Assembly: GCF_000171815.1 (NCBI RefSeq)
Contig: NZ_ABGR01000003.1
Coordinates: 248,001-312,000, forward strand
Direction: 5' to 3'
Origin: Vibrio sp. AND4
GTDB lineage: Bacteria; Pseudomonadota; Gammaproteobacteria; Enterobacterales; Vibrionaceae
DNA length: 64,000 nt
Part shown: positions 47,524 to 57,438 of the stretch, one piece after another
Layout of the letters: the number at the start of each line of letters is the position of its first letter
Numbering within the stretch: position 1 is the first letter of the stretch
Made by a program: the position numbers and the translations under genes
Notes under the pieces: generated by a model
What the model was told of the DNA's origin: nothing
What the model saw: the letters and a program-made list of their open reading frames with translations, nothing else
Database searches by the model: none

Positions 47524-48645
47524 ATGGTTTTTAAACATTTCATTACATCTATAAAACATATGTTTGGACTAACACGAATCAAATCAGAGAATGTGGCGCT
47601 CAAACAAGAGCTTGCTGAACTCAAGCAGAAATACAAAGCTGATATTGCCGCACTCGATAAGTTACACCAAGATGCACAGCAGCTTATTCGCACTGCACAG
47701 CAAAAACACCATAATAGCAGCGGGCTTATGTCAAGCAGCTTGAGAGGTGGAGACATGCTTCAAAGCATTCGAACAGAGATGGTTGAAAGTGCACAGTCTA
47801 TGGCGCATGAAAACCAGGAACTGCAACAACTTGAAAAGATGTTTAAGCAAACACATCAAGCACTCGCACGTCTCGAAAACCGAACGATAAAGATCAGCGC
47901 TCAAACCTCCCAAAGTTCTGATGCGGTAAAAATATTAGATCAAACTGCTACTGGTATTTCTCACCTTGTCACTAGTATTCAAGAGATTTCTGACCAAACT
48001 AACTTGCTGGCATTGAATGCTGCGATTGAAGCCGCACGTGCTGGTGAGGCAGGACGTGGATTTGCGGTAGTGGCTGACGAGGTAAGAAACCTTGCAGGTA
48101 AAGCCAGTGAGGCGAGCGAACAAATTGATTCATTGGTGAATCAAGTGCTGATCCAAGTGAATACGATCAAATCCTCGATTGATGAAAACCAAACCAGTGC
48201 AGAGGAAGTCGCCGAGTCTTCTGCGCAAATTGGCTCTATTGTAAACGAAGTGGTAGTGAAATCGGAACACATGCAGCAGGTAATCAATATGACATCCACG
48301 CGCGCTTTCTTGGACACAGTAAAAATGGATCATGCCGTCTGGAAGAACAATATCTATCGTTTACTGCAAAGCGAAGCATTTAGTGAAACCGTCAACAGTC
48401 ATTCAGAGTGCCGTTTAGGTCAATGGTACTACCGTGGCGATGGTAGGGCTTACAGCCACCTAAAAAGCTATACGCTACTAGAAGAGCCACACAAAACCGT
48501 ACACAACAGCGGACGTGAAGCGATGAACCACGCCAAAGTGGGCAATATGGCAGCCATGTTGACAGCCATCAACGCTATGGAAGACGCCAGCGAACGAGTA
48601 GTGGTGCAAATCGATCGCTTAATGGATGAGATAATTTCGAGTTAG
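47524..48645 (+). CDS. Soluble chemoreceptor with C-terminal zinc-binding CZB domain
   Basis: 373 aa without any transmembrane helix. An N-terminal coiled coil (about 20-60) leads to an MCP signalling domain whose tip reads [20 protein letters not shown] (about 158-177). Residues ~265-373 form a CZB domain with the expected ligands: [12 protein letters not shown] (His), [11 protein letters not shown] (Cys), YSHLKSY and EEPHKTVH (His). CZB domains bind zinc and can sense oxidants or zinc in the cytoplasm. The TlpD-like layout (MCP then CZB) is known in Helicobacter and many gammaproteobacteria. Confidence 0.92.
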   Translation: MVFKHFITSIKHMFGLTRIKSENVALKQELAELKQKYKADIAALDKLHQDAQQLIRTAQQKHHNSSGLMSSSLRGGDMLQSIRTEMVESAQSMAHENQELQQLEKMFKQTHQALARLENRTIKISAQTSQSSDAVKILDQTATGISHLVTSIQEISDQTNLLALNAAIEAARAGEAGRGFAVVADEVRNLAGKASEASEQIDSLVNQVLIQVNTIKSSIDENQTSAEEVAESSAQIGSIVNEVVVKSEHMQQVINMTSTRAFLDTVKMDHAVWKNNIYRLLQSEAFSETVNSHSECRLGQWYYRGDGRAYSHLKSYTLLEEPHKTVHNSGREAMNHAKVGNMAAMLTAINAMEDASERVVVQIDRLMDEIISS

Positions 48646-48769
48646 AGCCACTTTGAGAACCAACATAAAATGAATCTTCGTAAATAAACAGTACGAGATC
48701 ATTTTTAAAATATGAAGGCCCAATAAAGCTAGTTATTTATAGGGCCTTAGCTTTAACTGCTAGTTACAT

Positions 48770-48964
48770 TTAATAACAGCTCACTGGATTTACATAGCAT
48801 TGGTAATAAACAATACCATCACTGTCATCACTACTTTTCTCGGCGACACTTGGCAAAGGCAGTAGCGGCGCGGAAAGCGTGTTATTGTTAAAAATCGATT
48901 GAGCAGTGCTGGCTGAACTAGCGAATAAAAGAAAAGCAAGACTGACGACGTAAAATAACTTCAT
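48770..48964 (-). CDS. Small exported protein
   Basis: 64 aa. Clear signal peptide MKLFYVVSLAFLLFASSASTA (cleavage near STA-QSI) and a 43-residue mature part ending in two cysteines (YYQCYVNPVSCY), which could form a disulphide. Ribosome site is weak. Not recognised, but the signal peptide argues for a real gene. Confidence 0.5.
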   Translation of the reverse strand: MKLFYVVSLAFLLFASSASTAQSIFNNNTLSAPLLPLPSVAEKSSDDSDGIVYYQCYVNPVSCY

Positions 48965-49110
48965 TTAATTACCATTTTGTTTTTAAAGTATCTTATTTAG
49001 CGGCAGAGACTAAATGACAAACACCCCAAAGTCAACTAGTTGAATAACAAGAGACATATCAATGCTTACCGCTGATATGCCCTCATTCTGTTGCAGTAAA
49101 AATATAACTA

Positions 49111-49371
49111 TTAGTCAGAAGTAATACTATTCCCAGATTTTACACCCAACAGGTATTCAATTAGTTTTTGCTTTTGATAGAAAGAAATTATTTTCTCTCT
49201 ATCATTTTCATTTCTATCTAAACTCAGTTTATTAACAATACTCTTGTCTTTATAAGTTAAGTATCCAGCTTCAGCATCAATGAGATGCAATGCTTCTTGC
49301 AAAGTAAAACCCTGTGATTCCAATAATTTAACAGTAGCACTTCGTATCGAAAAATAAGATGGAGTATGCAT
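49111..49371 (-). CDS. Small protein paired with the response regulator
   Basis: 86 aa, charged, mostly helical (IRSATVKLLESQGFTLQEAL, then NENDREKIISFYQKQKLIEYLL). It starts 12 bases after the response-regulator stop and reads in the same direction, so they are almost certainly cotranscribed. Not recognised. It could modulate the regulator or be an independent small effector; this is inference from position only. Confidence 0.6.
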   Translation of the reverse strand: MHTPSYFSIRSATVKLLESQGFTLQEALHLIDAEAGYLTYKDKSIVNKLSLDRNENDREKIISFYQKQKLIEYLLGVKSGNSITSD

Positions 49372-49383
49372 TATTTATTCTCT

Positions 49384-49986
49384 TTAACTACAATAATCTT
49401 CTACTTGAGTAATATTTAGTATTTCAACAATAGACTTTACGTTAAACTTCCTCAGAATCCGACATTTGTAAGTGCTAATTGTTTTCTCACTAAGCGACAG
49501 TAAACTCGCAATTTCCTGGTTACAGTGTCCTTTGACAAGATAGTCAAATACCATTTTCTCCCTAATTGAAAGTAGTGGTCGATCATTTGTTACGTCTTTT
49601 TTAAATACGGAGTATCCTTTACTTGCTGTAATCAAAGCATCAACAATAACACGACTATCTTCCCTCTTACTAAGACAGCCACGAGCGCCTTCTTTAGCCA
49701 CCAACGCTGAGTAATTGCTAATTTCTTGTGCTGTTAAAAATATAATAACCCCATCAAAACCTCTATTTATAATAGTACGAGTAATTTGAATAGCATTACA
49801 ATCTAAAAGAAAGATATCCATGATAATAATATCAATTGACTTTTCTTTTAAAGTATTAAAAACTTCTGTTTGTTTATCAGCATGAAATATTCCATCAACA
49901 TTCATACGTTGACGAATGATCAAATCAAGCCCTTCTCGAAACACTGGCTGTGTATCTGCAATTAAGATATTTAAATGTTTTTTCAT
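49384..49986 (-). CDS. LuxR/NarL-type response regulator
   Basis: 200 aa from MKKHLNILIADTQPVF; AAGAGG lies 8 bases before this ATG, unlike the ATG ten codons upstream. The receiver domain has Asp11, phospho-acceptor Asp57 (IIIMDIFLLD), Thr85 (FLTA) and a Lys near 105 (CLSKRED). The C-terminal helix-turn-helix matches the LuxR family (LSIREKMVFDYLVKGHCNQE, ASLLSLSEKTISTYKCRI). No sensor kinase is nearby, so it is an orphan regulator. Low G+C relative to neighbours. Confidence 0.9.
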   Translation of the reverse strand: MKKHLNILIADTQPVFREGLDLIIRQRMNVDGIFHADKQTEVFNTLKEKSIDIIIMDIFLLDCNAIQITRTIINRGFDGVIIFLTAQEISNYSALVAKEGARGCLSKREDSRVIVDALITASKGYSVFKKDVTNDRPLLSIREKMVFDYLVKGHCNQEIASLLSLSEKTISTYKCRILRKFNVKSIVEILNITQVEDYCS

Positions 49987-50372
49987 GTATAGAGCCTCTT
50001 TAAAGAACGACCCCATCCTTGAGATTATGCGTTTAATATTATAACAACCTGACGCACATCACATTATAACTTATCATTATGAACTAAAAGTAAAATGACA
50101 CTTTCAAAATTCGAAAATGACTGATAGACAATAAAAATAATCTTTAGATACTTAGTTCAACTAAGTTTTGGCTTGAAAAAGAGACCAGACATGAGCTGAT
50201 GCTTTTGATGGCAGTACTCAATAAGAAGAAAAAGTAATACATTAAATTGAGTTTTAAAAAGCGAATCGAAGTGCAATTTAAGGTTTTATACTCTGCATGG
50301 CTCTCATTCCAAAATCTCCTACCAGAATATAGCCATTAAGATATTGCAAAGTTCATCTCGTTTACCTAGAGG
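49987..50372. other. Intergenic region between response regulator and helicase
   Basis: About 385 AT-rich bases. It should contain the response-regulator promoter and the helicase 3' end. No gene seen. Confidence 0.4.
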
Positions 50373-51605
50373 TCATCTTGAGCCTTGCTGTTTCAGCTTA
50401 CCTTGAAACTGTTTAAGGCTCTTCTTTGCATTGGATCGGCGATTGGCTTTTTTATCACGTGGGGTGCGTTTACTATCGCCGACCGATGGTTTGTCCGTCA
50501 CAGGAAAACCTTCCAGTTCTCTCACAGTTAAATCACGTCGAGTAAGATTACGAATTGCCGCAAGTGCTTCCGCTTCACCATGGCAGACCAGTGACATTGC
50601 TGTACCTTGCTGGCCTGCTCGAGCAGTGCGCCCTACTCTGTGAATATAGTTTTCTGCATGCATCGGTAACTCAAAGTTAATCACCACTGGCAGTTGTTCA
50701 ATATGAATACCGCGCGCCAATAGATCGGTGGCGATTAACACCTGTGTTTGCCCAGATTTAAACTGCGCCAGCGCTTCTTCACGCTCTACTTGGCTCTTAT
50801 TACCGTGCAGCGCATTGGTTGTGATACCCGTTTTATTCAGCTTCTTCGCTAAACCATCTGCGTTCTCTTTCGCGCTCACAAATACTAATGCCTGTGTCCA
50901 TGAATTTTGCTTAATAAGCTCAATCAACGCCTTTGTTTTGCTGCCTTTGTTGACGAGATACAGCGTCTCAGCAATATCTTGATTGGTGCTGTTTTCTTGG
51001 TGCACAGCCACCTGTTTTGGTGCGTTCATGAGCTGCTTAGCTTTGCACTTCAACTGTTCAGAAAACGTAGCTGAGAACATGGCTGTTTGACGCTGGTTTG
51101 AAGTTTGCCCTGCGACGTTTTGCACGTCTGGCCAAAAACCCATATCAAGTAAGCGGTCGGCTTCATCTAATACCAGATAATCGATGCTGCTCAAATCCAA
51201 ACCGTTATCAGCAAAGTCGACAAGGCGACCTGTTGTCGCAACAATAATATGAGGATTTGTAGCAAGCGCTTGCTGTTGTTGAGCTTTATCAACGCCGCCA
51301 CACAAACAAACCGCGTTAAGACCAAGAAGTTGACCAACTTGATTGATTGCTTGGCTGACCTGAGTCGCCAGTTCGCGCGTTGGTACCAGAATTAGCGCTT
51401 TTTGCTCTGGATTGACACTAAGCTTTTCCAACAAAGGTAAGCCATAAGCAAAGGTTTTGCCGCTGCCCGTATTCGCTAATGCCAATACATCTTTGCCATT
51501 AAGTAACTCAGGAATGGCCAACGCTTGAATATCCGTTGGTTCCTTGACATCTTTTGGCAGGGCGTAAATCAGCTCAGAACTCAGGGAGAGAGTAGAAAAT
51601 GGCAT
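50373..51605 (-). CDS. DEAD-box RNA helicase (RhlE-like)
   Basis: 410 aa. All motifs are present: Q motif (EPTDIQALAIP, about 22-32), motif I ANTGSGKT (44-51), Ia PTRELA, II DEAD with VLDEADRLLDMGF, III SAT (MFSATF), V ATDLLARG, VI HRVGRTARAG. A short basic tail (RRDLTVREL ... KKSLKQFQGKLKQQ) is typical of RhlE. It unwinds short RNA duplexes in ribosome assembly or RNA turnover, often at low temperature. The basis for RhlE rather than another DEAD protein is tail type and length. Confidence 0.92.
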   Translation of the reverse strand: MPFSTLSLSSELIYALPKDVKEPTDIQALAIPELLNGKDVLALANTGSGKTFAYGLPLLEKLSVNPEQKALILVPTRELATQVSQAINQVGQLLGLNAVCLCGGVDKAQQQQALATNPHIIVATTGRLVDFADNGLDLSSIDYLVLDEADRLLDMGFWPDVQNVAGQTSNQRQTAMFSATFSEQLKCKAKQLMNAPKQVAVHQENSTNQDIAETLYLVNKGSKTKALIELIKQNSWTQALVFVSAKENADGLAKKLNKTGITTNALHGNKSQVEREEALAQFKSGQTQVLIATDLLARGIHIEQLPVVINFELPMHAENYIHRVGRTARAGQQGTAMSLVCHGEAEALAAIRNLTRRDLTVRELEGFPVTDKPSVGDSKRTPRDKKANRRSNAKKSLKQFQGKLKQQGSR

Positions 51606-52373
51606 TCAGTTAACCTTGTACTTTTGGTTTGAGGAGGTAATAAAAAAACAAGTGCGGGAAACGCAGACGTGGACTTTACCACAGTCTTCCCACTGAACTA
51701 AATTTTCACCAAACCATATTTTCGCTACGCCCGCTTATTTGAGTATTGATATCATTCGACCAATGAAAAACAAAGCACATTCTATTTTCCAACCATCGTA
51801 AACAAGGCTACCACGTGAGTTAAAAATTTGTTATCAGCAAGAATTTGCCAACAAATACAGTTCGAAAAATAAACTCATATTGTTTGATTTTTATGCAACG
51901 CTCTTAGATTGCCTCATGGTTTATAACAAAACTAAAACCTATAGTTATAAAATAAAACACAACCCTAACATTCAATTAACTTACACGATCATCCTGCCAT
52001 CGTGAATAATTAAGATTAACGGAGCTCGTCCAAAACACATGGTTCGTAGCGATAAAAACGAATATACAGGATCCACCAAGATTTTATTTGTGATATTGCT
52101 TCGAAATGTTATAGAAAAATTAGAAGGGTGAAAAAGCGAAGTTCAAAAGAAAAAAAAGAACTTAGTATTAAGGCTTTTCTTTCAAAATCATATGCCTAAC
52201 TTCAAGTCTAGTATATGCAAACTATTTCTCAAAATGGAAATAAAGCAAAAACCAGCAAAACTTATCGAACTGTACATAAAACCTTCTCACCACAGTCACA
52301 TTCTAGGGTCTAAAATGATCCCTGAACTCGTGTCTAAGGACGAAATTTTCAATCGCTATTGTGGGAGGGTGTC
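51606..52373. other. Long intergenic region upstream of the helicase
   Basis: About 770 AT-rich bases. It should hold the helicase promoter and a long leader, as is common for cold-induced helicases. A 30-codon frame at 52039-52131 (MVRSDKNEYT onward) and a 72-codon frame at 52192-52410 lack ribosome sites and are not called. Confidence 0.45.
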
Positions 52374-52550
52374 ATGGAAAAATATTGTCCAATGTGTCGA
52401 ACCGAGATGATTGATCGCTGTAATTATTTTATCTGCCCAAGAAACAACATCGGCGAATGTGTTTATGATGGTTACGAGGACCACCACAGTCACTACTATT
52501 ATGATAACCGAGAACATATTCAAGAAAGAGAATTGGTCACTTCAGACTAA
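52374..52550 (+). CDS. Small zinc-ribbon-like protein
   Basis: 58 aa from MEKYCPMCRTEM, with GGGAGGG 5 bases upstream. The pattern CPMC ... CNYFICPRNNIGEC gives two Cys pairs, as in a minimal zinc ribbon, followed by a His/Tyr-rich segment (YEDHHSHYYYDN) and a polar tail. Terminator follows 24 bases after the stop. Small cysteine-rich cytoplasmic protein; function unknown. Confidence 0.75.
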   Translation: MEKYCPMCRTEMIDRCNYFICPRNNIGECVYDGYEDHHSHYYYDNREHIQERELVTSD

Positions 52551-52574
52551 AAGCCTCATAAAAACGATGTAAGA

Positions 52575-52606
52575 AAATGCCACTTTAAGTCGAGTGGCAT
52601 TTTTCA
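52575..52606 (+). terminator. Terminator of the zinc-ribbon gene
   Basis: AATGCCACT / AGTGGCATT stem with an 8-base loop, followed by TTTTC. Confidence 0.85.
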
Positions 52607-52652
52607 TTTGGGAGCTCCGCTGATATTGTCGTTATGGTGGAGCCAATAGTGA

Positions 52653-52689
52653 TATACCCAAGTGACTTCAAGATGCAGGATTCGAGCGT
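52653..52689 (+). repeat. Single end of the TATACCC element
   Basis: TATACCCAAGTGACTTCAAG followed by ATGCAGGATTCGAGCG. It matches the left end of the MITE at 5909 including the flanking AGGATTC; no partner end is seen nearby. Confidence 0.65.
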
Positions 52690-52723
52690 TGTCTTTAGCG
52701 CCTGATCTTTCAACTCAATTATC

Positions 52724-53716
52724 TCATAGAGCTTCTGGGAGGAATACCTCACCTAACATGCAACGTACAGAGCCACCACCAATAGATTCGATGGTAGAAA
52801 CGTTGAATGGCAGTAATTTACCGTGTGTCGCTAGTTGATTTCTCTGTGCTGGAGAGAATGCATGATAAGCCGATTGAGACATGGCAATCACCTTGTCACC
52901 ACTCACCGTTTCCAATTGGAGAATATTGCCGCAGAACTGATTCATCTGCGCAAGAGAAATGGAAATAATCTGTTTGTCTTTCGCTAATGATTTAAGCACA
53001 AAACGACGCTCAAAATCGGGAATCACTTCATCACAGATCACGCAAAATTGCTCACCGACCGCCATCATAACGTTGGTGTGATAAATTGGTGCGCCGGAAG
53101 GCAAACGGGTTTGAAAAGAAATAACGCGCTCATAACCAATACGTTTAACGTAATCCTCTAATACTAAGCGGTCACAACGTTGCGAGAGCGCAGCGTATAC
53201 TGTTTTATTGAAATGGTCGAACACCATCACGCCTGTACTTTCTAGATAGGCTTCCTCATCAAGATATTCGGTCAGTGAGTCTTGTTGGTTCACTTCACGG
53301 CCCGCTTGTGTCAGTGTGGCAACCAGCTCATCAGGGCGAACCTCACGCTGACGATTTTTACATGCCATTGGGAACGTGTACAGAGTGCCTTCTGGGGTAG
53401 TGCTAAACCAGTTATTTGGGAATACGGCATCCGGCGTTGCGATGTCGGATTGGGGGTAATTAAACTCGACGACTTGCACGCCTTCGTTGCGTAAGGTTTC
53501 CACCATTACAGCAAATTCAACCATGGTATTGTGTGCCACTTCTTCTTGGGTCAAAGAGACTTGGCGTTGAAACTCGTTGTCTTGCGCGGTTTCTTCATTA
53601 AAACGAAACTCTTTCGGCGGCACCATCACAACGCAATTCGCGGTATGACGCAGAGTACTTTGCGTACCCTCTTCTTTTCCATGTGCATTCTTAAGCACTG
53701 ATCCATGTATTAGCAT
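52724..53716 (-). CDS. CtlX-like amidinotransferase-family hydrolase
   Basis: 330 aa in the arginine deiminase/amidinotransferase fold. Visible family blocks: TPDAVFPNNWFSTTPEGTLY (substrate Asp/Asn), SGAPIYHTNVMMAVGEQFCV (catalytic His region) and the C-terminal IGGGSVRCMLGEVFL, whose Cys is the nucleophile. CtlX proteins hydrolyse citrulline to ornithine; other relatives act on dimethylarginine. Assignment to CtlX is by motif pattern, and the substrate is inferred. AAGGA precedes the ATG. A proline operon lies 6 kb away; ornithine and proline metabolism could connect. Confidence 0.82.
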   Translation of the reverse strand: MLIHGSVLKNAHGKEEGTQSTLRHTANCVVMVPPKEFRFNEETAQDNEFQRQVSLTQEEVAHNTMVEFAVMVETLRNEGVQVVEFNYPQSDIATPDAVFPNNWFSTTPEGTLYTFPMACKNRQREVRPDELVATLTQAGREVNQQDSLTEYLDEEAYLESTGVMVFDHFNKTVYAALSQRCDRLVLEDYVKRIGYERVISFQTRLPSGAPIYHTNVMMAVGEQFCVICDEVIPDFERRFVLKSLAKDKQIISISLAQMNQFCGNILQLETVSGDKVIAMSQSAYHAFSPAQRNQLATHGKLLPFNVSTIESIGGGSVRCMLGEVFLPEAL

Positions 53717-54133
53717 TCTAAATATTCCTTTTTGCTAGAATGATGAAATTGTAAATTTATTGTTAACGGCAGTTTTGCTGTTCTTAGTAAAATTTACGAC
53801 GTCCCAAAGAAAAATTTACTGAGAAAAACATTTTTTACCCGATTTTTTATTGTCTATCTGCCTGTTTACTGTTTAAAAACATACCAATGATATACCGGAC
53901 AACAATGCACCATTGAATTCTTTATAACCAACTAGTTACATTTAAAAAGCGATCGGTTAGACTATTTTTTCAGCTCTCGTGCATACTAGATGTATACACA
54001 CAAGTGCCTGCTTTTCTACCGAGCAGTGCACAGTATGTCTTATCACCACGCTCAGTATTTTTCCTCGTCCATGGCAGGAAGAATTGATGGATTCCTATTC
54101 TGACGTGGCAATATTTTAACTTTAGGATGAGTT
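53717..54133. promoter_or_regulatory. Divergent promoter region
   Basis: About 420 bases between the CtlX-like gene and the ABC exporter. Promoters presumed; no operator recognised and no gene seen. Confidence 0.4.
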
Positions 54134-55972
54134 ATGTTTAAACGGTTTGAAGGCATTACCGAGCCATTCCCCAAATCACAACCTGACCAGCCCCCAACAG
54201 GGATTTTTGCGTTCTTACGCCATTACACTCGCGGCTTTGAAAAACCGCTGATGATCATGTCGATCATGTCGATGATTGTGGCAATCGTCGAAGTTTCTCT
54301 GTTTGGTGCAATGGGCCAGTTGGTTGATTGGCTTTCCACCAGCAACCCTGAAACCTTTTTGCAAGACAACAAAGCAGACCTTATTTTCTACAGCACCATA
54401 TTGTTGGTTATCATGCCAATTTTGGTGGTGATTTACTCGCTACTGATTCACCAAACTCTACTGGGTAACTATCCGATGTCGGTACGTTGGCTTGCTCATC
54501 GTTACTTACTCAATCAAAGTCTGAATTTTTATCAGGATGATTTTGCTGGTCGCGTAGCGACCAAGGTGATGCAAACCTCTTTAGCTGTGCGAGAAACGGT
54601 AATGAAGACAATGGACGTGTTCGTCTATGTCTTGGTCTACTTCACTAGCATCATTGTTATGTTGGCCGCCGCAGACTGGCGCTTGATGATACCAATGTTA
54701 GTTTGGTTACTGGCTTACATCGCCATTCAGATCCACTTTGTACCGAAATTGAAAGATATTGCTACCGAGCAAGCCGATGCCCGTTCAACCATGACAGGCC
54801 GTATTGTCGATAGCTATACCAACATTCAAACAGTAAAACTATTTTCTCACAGCAAGCGAGAAACCGAGTACGCAGAAGAGGGCATGAAAGGCTTTTTGAA
54901 TACGGTCTATCGCCAAATGCGCTTGGTGACTGGCTTTGACGTGGCAGTGGAGATCTCCAACTATTTATTGGTATTCTCGATCGCTGCGCTGTCGATTTAC
55001 CTGTGGCTGGATAGCGCGATCAGTATCGGTGCGATTGCGATAGCTGTCAGCCTGGCTCTGCGTATCAACGGAATGTCGATGTGGATCATGTGGGAAGTCG
55101 GTGCCTTGTTCGAAAACTTAGGAACCGTCGTTGATGGCATGAAAACACTATCCAAGCCTATTGATATCAAAGACAAAGCCAACGCAAAAAATCTGCAAGT
55201 TCCTCAAGGGGGCATCCACTTCGACAACGTAAGCTTTCACTATGGTGAAAAAAAGGGCGTAATCAGCAATCTAAACCTCAATATTAAACCGGGTGAAAAA
55301 GTGGGCTTAGTTGGGCGCTCTGGTGCGGGTAAATCTACCTTAGTAAACTTACTATTGCGTTTCCACGATGTGGAAGAGGGATGCATCAAGATTGATGGGC
55401 AAGAGATATCTGGCGTCACACAAGACTCTCTGCGATCAAAGATTGGCATGGTAACCCAAGATACGTCTCTGCTGCATCGTTCAATCCGTGACAATATCTT
55501 GTATGGCAATCCAGATGCAACCGAAGCCGATCTACTCAAAGCAACCAAACAAGCGCACGCTCATGAGTTTATCGAAACCCTAACCGACCCATTCGGCAAC
55601 GTCTCTTACGACGCGCAAGTCGGCGAGCGCGGCGTAAAACTCTCTGGCGGTCAACGTCAGCGTATCGCGATTTCACGCGTGCTATTGAAAGATGCACCTT
55701 TGTTGGTACTTGATGAGGCAACTTCAGCCCTAGATTCGGAGGTGGAGGCAGCCATTCAAGAGAGTTTGAACGAGCTGATGCAAGGTAAAACGGTGATCGC
55801 AATTGCACATCGCCTGTCGACCATTGCGCAAATGGATCGCCTGGTCGTGCTTGATAAAGGCAATATCGTCGAACAAGGCACCCATAAAGAGCTTATCGCC
55901 AACCATGGTATTTATGCTCAACTTTGGGCGCATCAAACTGGCGGCTTCCTCGGAGAAGAGCTGGAAAACTAA
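54134..55972 (+). CDS. ABC exporter, fused permease and ATPase
   Basis: 612 aa. Residues ~25-340 hold a six-helix exporter membrane domain (first helix PLMIMSIMSMIVAIVEVSLF). Residues ~355-600 form the nucleotide-binding domain: Walker A GLVGRSGAGKST, Q-loop VTQDTSLLH, signature LSGGQRQRIAIS, Walker B LLVLDEATSALDSE, H-loop IAIAHRLST. MsbA/multidrug-like half-transporter working as a homodimer in the inner membrane. The substrate is not evident; no periplasmic adaptor or partner gene is adjacent. Confidence 0.93.
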   Translation: MFKRFEGITEPFPKSQPDQPPTGIFAFLRHYTRGFEKPLMIMSIMSMIVAIVEVSLFGAMGQLVDWLSTSNPETFLQDNKADLIFYSTILLVIMPILVVIYSLLIHQTLLGNYPMSVRWLAHRYLLNQSLNFYQDDFAGRVATKVMQTSLAVRETVMKTMDVFVYVLVYFTSIIVMLAAADWRLMIPMLVWLLAYIAIQIHFVPKLKDIATEQADARSTMTGRIVDSYTNIQTVKLFSHSKRETEYAEEGMKGFLNTVYRQMRLVTGFDVAVEISNYLLVFSIAALSIYLWLDSAISIGAIAIAVSLALRINGMSMWIMWEVGALFENLGTVVDGMKTLSKPIDIKDKANAKNLQVPQGGIHFDNVSFHYGEKKGVISNLNLNIKPGEKVGLVGRSGAGKSTLVNLLLRFHDVEEGCIKIDGQEISGVTQDSLRSKIGMVTQDTSLLHRSIRDNILYGNPDATEADLLKATKQAHAHEFIETLTDPFGNVSYDAQVGERGVKLSGGQRQRIAISRVLLKDAPLLVLDEATSALDSEVEAAIQESLNELMQGKTVIAIAHRLSTIAQMDRLVVLDKGNIVEQGTHKELIANHGIYAQLWAHQTGGFLGEELEN

Positions 55973-56032
55973 TGGTTTTCAAATCCACCAGATTCGCAAG
56001 CGTAAACGGCGCATTGGCCGCACTGCCTCCTT

Positions 56033-56057
56033 ACCCGGCAATAAGTTGTCGGGTTTT
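56033..56057 (+). terminator. Terminator of the ABC exporter gene
   Basis: ACCCGGC / GTCGGGT stem (one mismatch as G-T) followed by TTTGTTTG, about 60 bases past the stop. Confidence 0.65.
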
Positions 56058-56173
56058 GTTTGTCCGTGGCCCAATTCCGTCCTTAAGAAATCTTGGTGAG
56101 CTTGACCTAGCATCTGCCCATCAGTTGGGTATAAAATCATGCCCACTTATTAACTGATACACAATCGGTCACT

Positions 56174-56881
56174 ATGAACAAAAGTTTGCTGGCTAATGTC
56201 CTTGCCATCGCCATGATGGGCGTGGGATATCACATTGAAAATGATTACCTTTGGTACGCGGGGTTATTTGCATTTTCTGGCGCTATCACCAACTGGTTAG
56301 CGATTCACATGCTGTTTGAAAAAGTGCCTGGATTATACGGCTCAGGCGTCATTCCAGCACGTTTTGAAGAATTTAAATTGGCCATCAAAAACTTGATGAT
56401 GGAGCAATTCTTTACTGAAGCAAACATCGACCGTTTTCTAAACAAAGAGATGGCCGGTAGCGTGAACATCAACCTTGAACCTGTGATCGAGAAAGTCGAC
56501 TTAAATCCCGCCTTTGACTCTCTGGTAGAAGTGATTGAAAGCTCTCAATTCGGTGGCATGCTTGCAATGTTAGGCGGCGCAGAAGCACTACAGCCAATGC
56601 GTCAACCATTCTTAGAAAAGATGCAAGAATCCATCATAGAACTGAGCAAAAGCGACAACATCAAAGAAGCCTTGAAAGAGCAAATGGAATCGCCAGCTAT
56701 GATGGATGAAATAAAACAAAACATTGAAAGCATCATTGATCAGCGACTGAGTGAGCTCACACCGACGTTGGTAAAAGAGATCGTGCAGAAGATGATTAAA
56801 CAGCATCTTGGCTGGCTCGTTGTTTGGGGTGGTGTATTTGGCGGCATTATCGGTGTATTAACCACGCTCGTAAGCGCATAA
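56174..56881 (+). CDS. DUF445-family membrane protein
   Basis: 235 aa. Two N-terminal hydrophobic segments (LLANVLAIAMMGVGYHI, YAGLFAFSGAITNWLAIHML) with the conserved GAITNWLA and LYGSGVIPAR motifs of DUF445, a long helical middle with coiled-coil character, and a C-terminal hydrophobic segment (GWLVVWGGVFGGIIGVLTTL). Function of the family is not established. Short form compared with ~400-aa members. Confidence 0.88.
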   Translation: MNKSLLANVLAIAMMGVGYHIENDYLWYAGLFAFSGAITNWLAIHMLFEKVPGLYGSGVIPARFEEFKLAIKNLMMEQFFTEANIDRFLNKEMAGSVNINLEPVIEKVDLNPAFDSLVEVIESSQFGGMLAMLGGAEALQPMRQPFLEKMQESIIELSKSDNIKEALKEQMESPAMMDEIKQNIESIIDQRLSELTPTLVKEIVQKMIKQHLGWLVVWGGVFGGIIGVLTTLVSA

Positions 56882-56903
56882 ACTGCTGACTAAAAATCAC
56901 AAT

Positions 56904-56931
56904 AGCAAAGGAGCCTGATGGCTCCTTTGCT
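56904..56931 (+). terminator. Hairpin between convergent DUF445 and Lrp genes
   Basis: Perfect 12-bp stem AGCAAAGGAGCC / GGCTCCTTTGCT with a TGAT loop. Confidence 0.75.
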
Positions 56932-56961
56932 GTATCTTAGGTCTACGTATTTCCGCTTGAA

Positions 56962-57438
56962 TCAACCCAGTAACTCAGGGTTTACCCCAAATCCCGTTTT
57001 ATGCTCTTCTATGACCACTTCACTGCGAGTTTGTATTACACCGGGTAGCGTCCCGAGTTTACTCGACATAAATTCCTGGTAAGCCTTCATGTTCTTTACG
57101 CGTACTTTGATCATGGTGTCGAAATCACCTGATAACGAATAGCATTCTTCAATTTCAGGCATTAACTCTACCGCTTGGGCAAATTTCTCAAAAATAGAAA
57201 AGCTAGTTTGGTCAAGACGAATATGAATAAACACCTGCACATCTAATCCAAGCTTTTCAGCATCAAGCTCTGCATGATAGCCATTTATGTAGCCTTCTTT
57301 CTCTAGCCTTTTTACGCGCTCAGAGCAGGGAGATGTGGTCAAGTTCACCTGCTTAGCTAGCTCCACTACTGGAGTTCGACCTCGCAAATGCAACACTCTC
57401 AATATCTGTAAATCGATCCTATCTAGTTGACAACTCAT
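56962..57438 (-). CDS. Lrp/AsnC-family transcriptional regulator
   Basis: 158 aa from MSCQLDRIDLQIL (three residues shorter than the longest frame). N-terminal helix-turn-helix: DLQILRVLHLRGRTPVVELA, TTSPCSERVKRLEKEGYI. C-terminal RAM/effector domain with the HAELDAEKLGLDVQVFIHI strand and GDFDTMIKVRVKNMKAY. These regulators form octamers and respond to amino acids, often leucine, lysine or proline. Its target is not shown; proximity to the proline operon is suggestive only. Confidence 0.93.
   Translation of the reverse strand: MSCQLDRIDLQILRVLHLRGRTPVVELAKQVNLTTSPCSERVKRLEKEGYINGYHAELDAEKLGLDVQVFIHIRLDQTSFSIFEKFAQAVELMPEIEECYSLSGDFDTMIKVRVKNMKAYQEFMSSKLGTLPGVIQTRSEVVIEEHKTGFGVNPELLG

Noticed and set aside
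52192..52410. 72-codon plus-strand frame before the zinc-ribbon gene
   Set aside because: No ribosome site, and it overlaps the better supported start at 52374.
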